From Solea solea (taxonomy: Eukaryota; Chordata; Actinopteri; Pleuronectiformes; Soleidae), in contig NC_081136.1 of assembly GCF_958295425.1 (NCBI RefSeq), forward strand, positions 1,070,162-1,134,161: a stretch of DNA of 64,000 nucleotides. The letters run 5' to 3'. Shown here piece after piece: positions 11,929 to 23,943 of this stretch. Every line of letters begins with the position of its first letter. Within the stretch, counting starts at the first letter, position 1. Made by a program: the position numbers and the translations under genes. Below the pieces are notes generated by a model. That model was given only the letters and a program-made list of their open reading frames with translations. It made no database searches and was not told where the DNA came from.

Positions 11929-14210
11929 CTTTCGTTTGATCAGTTAAAAAGGTTTTGTGTTATGTTGGACCGGAGAGTCGCAGCAGTCCTCGGTGTCAGC
12001 CTTCTCTCAGTGTTTGGGCGACGGGTGACACGACTCTGAAATGTCAGCGCTGGTTCCCTCCAGGTTGTTTCTCTTCAGCACGCACTGACGCCAAACGACC
12101 GCCATTAGTGTTCGCTCTGCTAATGAACGCGTAGCTGGACGGCGGCTGTGTGGGCTCCAGGCACCAACGTGAGACTCTAATTAACCGTGTCTACGTGGTG
12201 AAGCACAAAAGCTGTCAGTCAGAGCACGAGGGAAAGAGATACTGAAAACAAAGGGGGAGGGACTAATGACGCCTTGTTGACGCCTTGCCTTCAAACATCC
12301 TTTTCAAATGTTTTCTTTCTTTGTTGTAACATTGTTTTACGTGATAAACACTGTGTTATTGATGAAAACAGTGCTTGTTTTCTATTTCTTTGGGTGATGA
12401 TCTGCCCATCACAAAAAAAACTGTAGACGGTTGGTCGCTAACAGAGGGCCAGACTCGAGAGTCTGATTCTGTACACCCACACCAACTTTCATTCAGATAT
12501 GATGGGTTTTGACAGATATAACTTTACATTAGAAGAGAAAGGGATTTCTTAAAAATGTATCGACTAAATAAAACATCAATTTTGATGGAGGAGCATTCCT
12601 CTCATCTTTCCAAATCATTCCGTCAGCAGCAGAATCAGGAGCTCGCGTAGGTTGTGTTTCCAGGAGAAAAATAACAAACAAACACGATTGTTGTTTATCT
12701 CTTTAAACGTCACCGCCGTAAATTCCACTAAGCGCTCATCCCTTACAGACGGTTACTCCGGGAGGGACAGCCTCTCGAGGCAATGCAAATAAGACGAGGG
12801 CAAATAGTGAAGCTGCAGTATTTAATATACAGTGCGACATGTATAATTGATGACGGTCCATTCAGAGGGGGAAACTTAGTTCATTTTTCTCTTGGAAAAA
12901 AGCCACGTCGTGGCCTCCGCGAGTTTTTTTACAACAGCTATTTCCAGATCTAATGCCACAGCCTGATCAACACATTACATGACTGCAGGACAAAGTATTT
13001 ATTAATATTTGTCATAAAGTAGCAGAAAATAACATTTGGAACGTTACATATAGAATGAATGTAAAGCACCTACCTGACTGAAGATTATCAACGGCTTAGA
13101 ACGTTACACAAATATGATTATATATATATATGTGAAAACTGTCAAACAATGTAGATTTCCATTGGGTAAGGTCATTTAGGTTAAATAATAAATGGTGACA
13201 AGGTGTCATTGTATTTAATCTCTTCATCAGTGAAGGAACACGAAGCAGTGACGAGGTAATCAAATCAAGAATCCCACAGAAGTGGATCCTGTTGAAATTT
13301 CAGGCTGTCAGGTGTGAAGGCTTTGAGTTTTGGTCACGGCGCATCTATTGTTTGGATCATGGTTGTCTTCCGTGGATTAGCCTCTGTCAGCTTTATTTTC
13401 AGCGACACCGCTCACGCCGTCCGAGTGCAGATTACTGCCAGAGACGCTGACGACTGCTCGCGACGGGCCGCACCACATTTCATCCCAAGTTGTGGGAGTG
13501 GTCATACATCAGTGGTTCTTGGACCGTTAGTCCCACAGCGCTGCAGTGATGTAGATAGTTTTTTACAGTTTCCTGAGTTTTATTCAGCTGATGCATTTAG
13601 GGAACGTGGGAAACGAGAGTTTGGAAAAGATAAATGCATATTATTTGATGGAGATTTTCTTAATCCAGAGCAGTTTACAAATGAGGGACAACACTAGACA
13701 CAACACAAGAGAGTGGAAGAAGTCAACAAGTGAGTGAGAATTAGCACTTTGGGAGTCAGAGGTATTTGGAGAGGAGCTGCTGTCTAAAGAGTTTTAATGG
13801 TAGCATTTCAGAACCATAAACGGGAACTGTCTGGGCCCAAATTGCCTAGAATGACGATGCCAGACAAAGTTCAAGGAAAAATTGAAACGGCCATGCGGCA
13901 GCATGCAATTCTGAGAGTGCATTCACGGTGAAGAGTAAAAGCCTCAGAAGTCACTCTGTGACTGGAGTGTCATTAGGCGGAGTCTGTGGGCAGCCGGTGG
14001 ACAGGCCAAAATATCACCTGACATGCAGTCACATTCTGGACCGTATATATGAATATTACTTCACAAGAAGAGATCAACTGCAGAGTCATTGCTTCTCTAG
14101 GCAAGTCCCATTGGTTGGGTGTCATCGGGGTAAAGACACATTTCACAAATGGTGTTAATCTATTCAATATAAGAAAGATTAGGCTGTACCTAACTCAACA
14201 GGCTACTCAG

Positions 14211-14402
14211 CTGCTGCAAACGCCCTGCTAACATGCCTGCAAACGCCCTGCTAACTGGCCTGCTAACGCCTTGCTAACAGGCCTGCTAACTGGCCTGCTA
14301 ACGCCCTGCAAACTCCCTGCAAACGCCCTCCTACCTGGCCTGCAAACGCCCTGCTAACTGGCCTGCTAACGCCCTGCTAACTGGCCTGCTAACAGGCCTG
14401 CC
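14211..14402. repeat. Minisatellite of 11-12 bp units
   Basis: About 16 tandem units alternate CTGCTAACGCC and CTGCTAACTGGC, with CTGCAAAC variants. The mixed order suggests unequal exchange between two unit types. Confidence 0.9.
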
Positions 14403-14486
14403 CTCCTGTGCTGTGAAACCACTACAGATGGTCCAGAACGTTGTGTTTTCTTTCCACGACTTCTTCTATGTCGCTTATTCCTCTTT

Positions 14487-14535
14487 TGTAAGTCGCTTCG
14501 GATAAAAGCGACTGCTAAATGCTGAAATGTAAATC
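14487..14535 (+). mobile_element. 3' tail of a fish SINE/LINE
   Basis: TGTAAGTCGCTTCGGATAAA followed by AGCGACTGCTAAATGCTGAAA is the characteristic tail shared by many fish SINEs and their partner LINEs. No tRNA-like head was found in front of it; the minisatellite at 14211-14402 lies directly upstream. Confidence 0.7.
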
Positions 14536-17138
14536 ACGGCCAGAGCAAATTTGTGAATACCATGTTCTTGACCCTTCTTGTTGTAACACTGGTAAATATA
14601 ATATTTCCTAGGAATGACAGTTGATATAAAGACTCAAGGACGGACGGATTTTACTTTTGATGGAGCAAACGCAGTTAGACAGTCCTCAGACGTACCTACT
14701 GAGCATTTCTCAAAACCTTCCGAGATTATATATAGTAATATAACCTGAGAATGTGATTGGTAAGGTACTAAGTACTGTGAGTAAAATGCAACCGGGGGAT
14801 ATTTGTAGGACATGTATTTCATCAGTTCTGTGTGTGGATTTGCTTTTGATTCATAAAAAAGTTCAAATGAGTGAAGCAAATGACACAAAATTGGCGTCTC
14901 CACATTGACTTTGTGTGTAATGTCATCACACATGATGTCGACGTGTCTGAGAGACGAGCAGATCTGCTCCGAGATTATGTGGGAATAGTCGGGCGTCGTC
15001 TGCATAGCGATAAATCTTAACATAATCCGCGTTGAATGTTGCTCTAGATTTGTGCGCGTTGTGATGCTAATCTTGTTTTGACTCACTGTAACATGAGAAT
15101 TAGTGCAGGTACTGTAAATAGAACAACCTGTCCAAGGGCAAAATAGCTCTGGTTTTTATCACTAAACTCTGAATCACAGGATAAAGACAGAGTGTGGGGG
15201 AAGGGACGAGAAACACAGAAACAATGAAGTGGAACAAATCAAACAGGCGCACACTGACTCATTTTTTTCCCTTTATTTATGCTATCTCTCACCATCTTAA
15301 TGAGCACCACAGCTTTCTATCGTGGGATGGTGCTGGCGTGATCACATCACAGGCAGGACACATACAAGGGAACGAGGACAGGACATTTGCAGGGTGGCAG
15401 AGATGCTGGCAGAGCGATTATGAGTGCTTAAACAGGCACACTGATTCACCAGAGTACGAGCAAAAGAGCAGCATCACGCTGGAAGGAAATGGCAGCCGCA
15501 TCAGTCCTCTCTGAAATGTTGGGAGGATTCAAATTTCATAAACTGTAATACTGCAACATTGATATACATGAAAGTGCAAGACATTAAGTGCCTACAGCTG
15601 CTTTTTAAGGGGTTTTGTGTGGGTGAAATCATCTATATTCATGTTTTCAGGCAGAAAAGGTAAAGCCGACTACCATTAGTGAAAAGTTTATTGGTGTTCT
15701 TGAGACAGGACTCAAATATAATGAGACTCATTTACTCCAATTGTGGTTTTTGCATACTCTTCCTCGGCTGATCGTGAGCCGCTGAATCCAGTCTACGTGC
15801 TCGACACCTCCCTTAGAGGCAGTTAAACCTTTTCGACATGACATTTAAAGGCTTATATTTTTCTCTCCAGTCAAACGTTTAGCTGTAATTGCTCATTGAC
15901 CCGTGTTAACGCGTCTGGTCGTGGAGTCGGTTGACACAGATTCAGTGGCACGATCACAAGCACTCGTGGCACAGAAGCCCGAGAGCTCGACATGCGACGC
16001 AATTACGTTAAACACCGCGTTAATGACCTTTCTGTTTGGTTTACAGCGGTCTTTGCTTCATGTTTAATTTTCACGTAGCTCCTAAGGCCTTTGCACACCA
16101 GACACTATTCTTTTGTGTCTGATTTATTTGCTCATTAATAATACTTTTCAAATCACTTGCAACTCGTAAACATCTAACCAATCAGATGCATGGAGCTGGG
16201 ATTGTCTGACAGGTATCCCGTAAAAGGCAGTCAAGCTCCTCCCCCTCCTTCTGTGATGTCTGTACTTGATCTTATTCAGTAAAATCCCAGCTCATCACGA
16301 GACGCTGGCACCACCTGTTTCTTCCCGTCGCCGGATCCTTATGACTCCAATTCTCACGCTCGGGGTAAATAGTGTGTTGAAATTAATCGCTGAATTATTC
16401 ACACTTTGGTGCCATTTATTGCGTCGCCATCGATGCGCAGAGGCCCGGCTGTGCCGTCTGAGGCTCAGCAGATCGGAACTGAACCGTGTTTATTTCTGAC
16501 GCCTATGCATCGCTCCCCGTGAATTTCCATACGGGGGTGATGTGACACTATGTGCACTTGCTCGGCGGTGGTGGCTAAGAGCGAGGGTTTAATTGAAGAA
16601 AACCTGAGAGAGGAAATCCCAGAGCTGCACTGGCAGAGCTGCGCTTCATCTGCGTGATGCAATTACTGAGCTGCTACACGAACGCAGAGGCTTGGCGGTA
16701 AAATGCATCCAATGTCTGCGCTCTATGTGAATTCAGTAATGAGCCAGCAGCCGCCAGGAGAGACTGGGAGGCCAACTCATTGCCATGCATAGTATGAAGA
16801 CGCAGGGACAGCAGGGGAGTCCCAGAGGCAGTATAGAAAAAGAAACATGCTACCGTGTCACTGTAATGGGGAGGGGTACATTACTTGGGAGATGCACTTA
16901 CCTGATAGCAACAATATGTTAGGACACCATGTTGCCAGATTTAACGAGGAACACAGTGTTTCTGATGGAGTGAAGCCATTTTCTTGGGAGTTATCTGAAT
17001 CAGAGCATCAAATGCAGCAGGTCTGTTGGAGAGCGGCCGCGGGGAACAGCGCCGTATCATGCACGAACAATCACCAATGTTCTATTTTTGCCCACATGAG
17101 ACACAGATGAGATAATCAAAAGTGAGCGGATTTTTATT

Positions 17139-17240
17139 GGGGGGGGGGGGGGGGGGGGGGGAATGGAAATGTCAATACTCTCATTCAGGCACAAAGGATT
17201 TCTCTGTGCTGGATCACACACACACACACACACACACACA
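17139..17240. repeat. G23 run and (CA)13 tract
   Basis: A run of 23 G (17139-17161) is followed after about 50 bp by a 13-unit CA tract (17215-17240). Confidence 0.95.
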
Positions 17241-20200
17241 TTTACATCATTCCTACCAAAGCTTTCACCCTCGCAGCATACATACAGGTTACCTGCTGTT
17301 GAGCTAGTGATGCCCTGCAGTCATTTAGCAGAGGAGCTACTAACCTGCCAGACACTAAGAGCCTCTATGCCTGTATTTTACCTTGTTATATAGTAGGTGC
17401 CTGGCCATGATTCCACGTGAGAAATGTGTCCTGTGTCAGCTAACAGGCAAACTATTCTCCCTGGCCACTACTGTAAGCATTATGTGTTCAGTAATGTCGA
17501 TGCACATCAGCTAATCCTACCTTTAAATCAGCTGTAAGCGACGGTAAGCTGTTAGACATTTGTTCTGGTGCATTTACAGTAAGCAGAAACCCAACATCTG
17601 CAGTCCTCACTCGTGTTCTTGTTGCACGGCGTTGGTAGCAGACTCCTCTTTACAGCACGTGGCCTGACTTTAGTTATTTATTAAAGTCATATTTAAGGTT
17701 ACAACTGTGCTGTATTCAAAGTGACTTAAACGACCTTTTCTTCCCCACGTCTATGCTCAGATTGAACGTCACCAGGTCGTCTTGACTAAGTCTCCTTACC
17801 AACATGTACGAGTTGGCTGATTGGACACATTCTATTCATTAATACATGACAAGTGTCTCTCTAGGTGGAAGTTGATGATACTGTTGGATGTTTGTGCTGA
17901 TGGAGGGAACTCAGTTGTTGTAACTTGCGCCTCAACAACACACAAACTCCGCTGAGATTCACACTGATGAAACTGTTCTTGGTGAAGTCGCACATCAAAC
18001 CACTTCTGCCCTTGAGAAGCATAAGGAATGGTTTACAAAAGAAGGGAAATGTGCTAATTAGAGGCAAATCAACAGAGGATACATGGTTGCTGGTGTTTAG
18101 TCGTATAAAGCGAGAGGGGGAAAAACGGCAGGCAGGCGCCTGAGCCGACAGTGTGACAGCGTTTCACAGAAAATGGACTCGTCTGCTTTGCCCTCCCAGG
18201 TTGCTTGAGGACTTGAATCATTCGACGCTGGCAGAGCTCCAGTGTTTTTACAACCCAGAAGGCAGGGTGATACAATCCAGACAGTGTGGCCTCTTCACTG
18301 TCAGCTATGGTTAGAACTACATCTATAAGATCTGTCCATTTACTGGCAACTGATGAAAAAACAACAACAAAAAAAGCTTTCTGTAGTTTTGTCCTCAGTC
18401 TGCGACAGATTCTACGTTTGAAAGTTCAGTAAATGGAAAGTCGTTGGCGGGCAGAGGAGCGCAGGTGACTGTCATCTGTCACATACAATAATATGTGTCG
18501 AGGCTTCCCCTAAAGGAGCTGTGGTATCTACAGGCTGATCTGTGGAGGTGACAGAGGAAACGCCTTTATTTAAACAAAGACACAAAAAAAAGACTCCTGC
18601 AATGCTGAAGATAATTTGCAGTAAATCAGCGTGGATGTAATTTTGATGAAGAGGCATCTGAAGGTCACAGGGAGAGATTTGTGGGCCAGTCGCCGTCCCA
18701 GCTCGACACAATTCATCTGCAGAAATAAGCAGGGAGAGGGAATTATGGAAGATGGAAACTGTGCACATACCCCCCCCCCCACCTTCTTACTCTGTCCTTC
18801 ATCAAAACATGTGCACGTGTGTGTGGGGTTGGGTAACGCTGTGTCTCTGTGCTCCATGTTAACCTATCCTGGATCCTGGATCCATCTCTTTTAATTTTTT
18901 AGCACACATGAATAGATAAGTTCATTAATGTCAAATAATGGGGTCCACTTCTAATATCTTACACGTCAAATGTATTGGGTGTTACCATTGCAAAGATGTT
19001 ATAATTAGGAATGTTTATTGGCAATAATCTGGTAATATAATACATTAATATACTGAGATACAAGCAAAGTGATCTATTGTGATTTTCTCCCCCCCAAAAA
19101 TATTCAAATTCAAGATTAACTCTAAAGTAAGAGGGGAGTCAACTCGTGGTTGGAGGTTGGAAGTCAAATCAAGAATATTCCCATATCCATACAGCACTTC
19201 ATTATCGTAACTTTCTTATATTCCTTGTACTAAATGTGTTGATACAAAGACGATGTTAGGCTTATTCCCCTCACATGGACGCACGGTCGCCTGCAGGTTC
19301 TCCGACTGTGTGCAGATTATCGCGGCTGCTTGTTTTTCCGCCCACTCGGATGCCATTTCCTGCTCGTTAACTCTCCATTAACGTCCCCTCACTTCATGCC
19401 CACTTAACACGAGCGCTGCCAGAGAGGTGTGGGTTTGAGAGGCTTTGTCACACCTGCAGAGGCTCGCTCGTAATTACACCCTGTCGTGCAGAATTCTACC
19501 GGGTCTGACAGTTGTTCCTTGAATCACAGCTTTATGTTGGACGATGCATTTATGCCCCTAAAACCCTGAGAGCTTTGTTGTCGGGGGGCGGGGGTGGGGG
19601 GTGTAACTCCTGGTACAGTCCTGCAAGACAAATTGGTCCCGTGGGTAAAGGGGCAGGATTAGGTGGTATTCCAAGACTTTAATGAGAGAGTGAGTGACCT
19701 CACGGGGGAAGGACTTGACAAGCACTCAGAATGTGACTGATACAGTTGGGTTCGTGTGTGCAGGCTTTGGAAAAGTATCTGGATTTGGATAAGATCTTCC
19801 AGGTTCCTGAGGGTGACATGGAGCTTTGGAAGCATCTCACTGTTTTTAACTGAAGCTATGAAGTGTATACAGTAGTTGTTTTGGTATAAAGCAAATTATT
19901 CAAATGATGACAGTCAATGCATGGATGCAAATGGATTAGAATTTCCCATTACTCCTGCTGACCAATGTGAATTATGCAACATCAATTGAATTAAATGACG
20001 TCAAAATGAAAGATTTGCATGATGCAATGTGGCAGGTCTCTTTTTAAACGATTAAAATGCACGTTATGTCGTGGCCCGGGTCGTTTAAAATCCTTTACAA
20101 CAAACGTGTACTGAGGCAGTTTAACGTGACCCGACCGTTACATGAATGTAAGTCCTTGAAGCTTCAACCCAAAGAGTTTAACATGTCTAAGGTGGAGTCC

Positions 20201-22194
20201 TCAAATCTCTCTTTAGCTCTTTAGCTGTCCCTGTTCTGTGAAAGAGTCCACTCCCTGCTGGTAGACTGGAGGATTTTGAATGAGGCCCACCTGTAGGTAC
20301 CAGTTTGCAGCCCCCAAAAAAATCTTCAGATTCTGGTCCCTGCTGGTCCCCATGGGATTGCCAATTTCCCCATTGGCAAGCTAATAAAAGACAGTCCTGT
20401 CTAATCTTTACGGAACACCTAGAAATACGTGGGTAGAGCTGTAACTTGTGGATGTTTGAGAGCCTGAAAACTCCGCAGACATCGTCGAGCTCTGTCGTTC
20501 ACAGTCTGATACCCTTGAGACGGCATAAAGAGATTGAAAGTGAATTCAAATTTCTGATTACGCTGCAGCTCCAGACTCGGGTCGCTTGTCGTATTTCATT
20601 GGCACACTGAGACGTTCCGTGAGTTTGATGGTTATCGGAACCTTTTTTCATTTCCTGTCAAACACTTCCAATATTTGAGTCCATTCTTTGTGTGTGTGCT
20701 ACTGTATCTCAGAGTGCCGTCCATGTCTGAATGAAAAGACACGTGTGAACAACAGTTTACATAGCATGGGATAAAATGCACCAATATATCTTTAAGCAGG
20801 AACTTAACCTCCGGGAGGACGCCGGTCACCAAAGTAACAAACTTTGTTTAGCAGCCAACACTATTGTATTTACATTATCTCTGTGGAAAGCAACTAAAAT
20901 GGTAATGATTGTTTCCTTCTTATACGTCCGTGCAGCCACTGTAGACCAGGTGTGCTGCAGCAATCATGGCTTTCCTATTCCAGTCATGCTTCTGTGCGAC
21001 CGGCAAGTGAACGAAGGCCTCACCCTGCACGCGCTCATGGAGAGGGGCCAGCAATGTATGTAATCATGAAAAGCAGGGGGCAGGTGCCCTGAGCTGCACC
21101 TTAGATCTGTGCTCAGAGACGAGGGAATAGGACTTTAGGAGACATGAGAGGCAGCCAGATGCATCTGTGTAAGCTGCGTCGTCTGTCCCTGACCAAAGCA
21201 GCGACCTGTGCAACAACCGCTTTAGCAAAAAGGCAAAGCAGTTATTATAAATGAAGCAAAAAGGCAAAGCAACATATTTTTTTCTTTCTTTATTACTGTT
21301 TTTTTTGTTTTGACCAGCCGAGTGCCTACTACAGAAGACAAATTGAGGACAGAAGTTGTGGAGAAAGGGTGAGGGTTCGCCCACACTGCTTCCCAGAGGG
21401 CATAAGCAATTTTCAGCTCTAGTGAGCCAGCTCCTGGAATACCTTAGTCTGAACTCTCAACAATACTCAAGCTCATTTATTCACATTCTCCCTTGGCAAC
21501 TGACCCCCCTTTTTTTCCCTTAATACACTAAACAAAAAAGGATGAATTTGAAATTGTTGACGCCAATGACGCACAGAACAGAAGTTTAGGTACGGTGAGG
21601 ACAAACTAGGATGCCAGGTTTGAGTTACCTGTTTACTAGGAGAGTGGGTGAATGAAAGCATTTTTAAAATGAATTGTGGTTTGACAAAATAAAGCACAAT
21701 ATTTACCTCTCTGGGGATAATGATGGTGGTGTCACTCATGTTGTGATTAGGCTGCGTCACATTCACTGCAGTCACACTGAGACTCGCAGCTCGGTGCTGT
21801 GATTGATAGCTACTGCGCGCTAAAAGTGCCACTGCCGCTCTCCCCAGGCGACGGCAGCGACGCTCGTGCTCAGCAGCCTGGAATGCCAGGCTTTTCTTTA
21901 CCAGTCAGCCGACGCTTCTGAAGTTCACTACAACCTCTGTACTGTTGCCCGCTGTTACTTGGAGAGATGAAATGAAGTAGTTGTAGGGCAGGAATCCGAT
22001 TTAAAAGAAAAAACATCACCAGCTTTCCTTAAAAATGAAATGCACTATACTGTAGCTGTGCTCGTATTGTATAATCAATCACATGTGCATTTCCTGCTCT
22101 GAAGCAGAATCTTTGACGCAAGGGCTGCACAATTCATCTTTTTGTGTTGTCACTATAACATAATAATTCTGAGATTAGAGAGACTTGTGAAAAT

Positions 22195-22305
22195 ATTTAC
22201 ATCCTCTACGGTGTGCGCAGGCCACCGTAGTCCCTCTGTTTGCACTCTGCAGTTTCACCACTAGATGTCACCAATTATTACACACTGGCCTTTTAAAAGC
22301 GTGAG
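22195..22305. mobile_element. Fragment of a common fish TIR-type repeat
   Basis: CCACTAGATGTCACCAATTA followed by CACACTGGCCTTTTAAA resembles a short repeat that is abundant in fish genomes. Related ends appear at about 5150-5175 and 41776. Its family was not assigned. Confidence 0.4.
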
Positions 22306-23902
22306 TAGATGAGGCTTAAAAAATAACAAGGTCTTCAAGCTCCGCTGAAAACCAGTGAGCTAAAAGAGATTTATGCATCTTTTTCATTGACTCTAGCTTT
22401 TGCCATGTTATGGCAGAGATTGCAGGTGTTGGGAGGAGCTAAGGGGGGGAGGAGTAGCTAGGAGAGATGACTTCCTCCGCAGTGCAATGACCATCAATTC
22501 TGATCCACTTTGCTTCACTAATCCTCTTGTCTCAAGCAAGTCACAAGTGTTTCCCACTGGTATTGTTGGTGTTTTTTTTGACTATAAAACGGTGGACTTG
22601 AACATTTTATGGGGATTAGGGGCCGGCTTAGCTCCATGCCTAATGCAATGATCAGGGATTTCTGGCGCCGCAGATAAGTGAATGTACACCAGTTACTCGG
22701 GCAACTGCGCTCAACTGTTGTAAGAGCTTAAAGTCAAAATGGCCGCCGCGCTCACCAGCTGCAGCCGTCGAGCTAAAATCAGACTTATTATTTCTGATTA
22801 AACGTACTGAAGCTATCGTGTTTTCAATTTAAAGCTTCGTGAGTTCACACGATGCCGATTAAGCCGATCACTTCCAGGTGACTCTCTTTGTGTTCCTGTC
22901 TGTGGAGACGCAGAGAGACGGCGGGAAGCCGCAGGTCTCTGAGGTAACGAGTGTTTGACGAGAACAGCCGGTATGTGGACGTAGAATCTTTTAAACCTGA
23001 AGCAAAAAAGAGAGGAAAGACGCACTTTCACCTCAACAGTGAAGAATGCATCATCACAGGTGTTTAAAAGTCTGTCTAGACTTTTTAAACCATGTGAAAA
23101 TTGTTGAAGTGGAAGTTGAAAAATCGACTTTTTGCTTCTTTTGTAAGTTGTTGCTGAACTCTGGTGGTAAAGAAGGGAGATTGATCTTGAAAACACCTGC
23201 CAGTGCAGTCAGAAGGAATGAAAAGACCGTTTGAGGCTCCGCGGTAATCTGCAGGCTGAGTGGTGTGTGGTCAAAACACGTCCATCAAAGCAGGAACCTT
23301 TAAAAAAAGTAGTGTTTTGAGCAGTTTAAATTAAGATATAAAGATTTGGAAGGATGACAAAAGCCTGTTCCTGTTATTTACTTAGATTTAGGTGTGATTT
23401 AGGCTTAACTCTTTATTTAGAGACATTTTTTATAGACTAAATTCATCACTTAGGCTAAAAGTGAGTAAAACAACATGTTCCTTCCACCGATTACTCACTA
23501 AATGAAATGAATTCATATTGAGGTTATCGTTGTGCCGTTCACCTGAACGTGGATTTGAAAAACACTGATGGCAGATATCCATGTGTCTAATAATCCTCCT
23601 CATTGGTTATTTGAAATGCTTTTTACGCAGACGAAAAGCTGATGTAACACAAGGTCACGCTGCACATACTGACAATTAAGAGAGGTGTAGATTTATATTT
23701 TATAATCATGAGACGTTTTGCATTATTTAGCATATTGAATATATTCCAGCGAATGTGGCTTGAATATGAAATGTTGACACTTCTTTCTGATTAGAGAGAA
23801 GGACTAAAGTATGTGCCATTAAAAGTTCTCTAAACAACTAGAACTCTCGACGGCGACAGTGTTCTCATTACAGCTCCTCTCTTTTGTCTCTCTTTTCCGT
23901 AG

Positions 23903-23943
23903 GTGCCATCTGAGTAGGAGGCGGCAACAAAAGACCAAATGCC
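23903..23943 (+). promoter_or_regulatory. chrm2: 5' UTR part of the chrm2 coding exon, with acceptor and an out-of-frame upstream ATG
   Basis: A pyrimidine tract (23873-23900) ends in TAG at 23900-23902, a good 3' splice site, so the coding exon probably starts at 23903. This fits the known vertebrate M2 structure, in which an intronless coding region follows spliced non-coding 5' exons. An ATG at 23939 lies 5 nt before the real start, in a weak context (C at -3, C at +4), and opens a different frame that overlaps the receptor start for 87 codons. Leaky scanning to the strong ATG at 23944 is the likely outcome. The acceptor is inferred from sequence only. Confidence 0.7.

Larger units (their letters stand above)
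11937..23900. other. Non-coding DNA upstream of chrm2, part 2
   Basis: No coding gene was recognised. The longest open frames (13314-13697 on + and 14634-15086 on -) show no known motif, no splice context and no family resemblance. The block holds a minisatellite with a SINE/LINE tail at 14.2-14.5 kb, a G23 run beside (CA)13 at 17139-17240, a C-run at about 18771-18780, and a short TIR-type element end at 22.2-22.3 kb. It is probably the last 5' intron of chrm2, because it ends in a good splice acceptor. Confidence 0.55.

Noticed and set aside
13314..13697. 127-codon open frame on +
   Set aside because: No recognisable domain, splice context or family; the length is within chance expectation for a 64-kb window.
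14211..14402. CRISPR-like array
   Set aside because: Units are contiguous with no unique spacers, and the genome is a vertebrate's; it is a minisatellite.
14634..15086. 150-codon open frame on -
   Set aside because: No motif or family recognised. It could be part of an unknown repeat; no support for a gene.
1..23900. mir-490, which lies in a CHRM2 intron in mammals
   Set aside because: No match to the mature 3' arm or to a hairpin was found. A partial TCTCCAGGTG at about 415 has no partner arm. It may lie left of the window.
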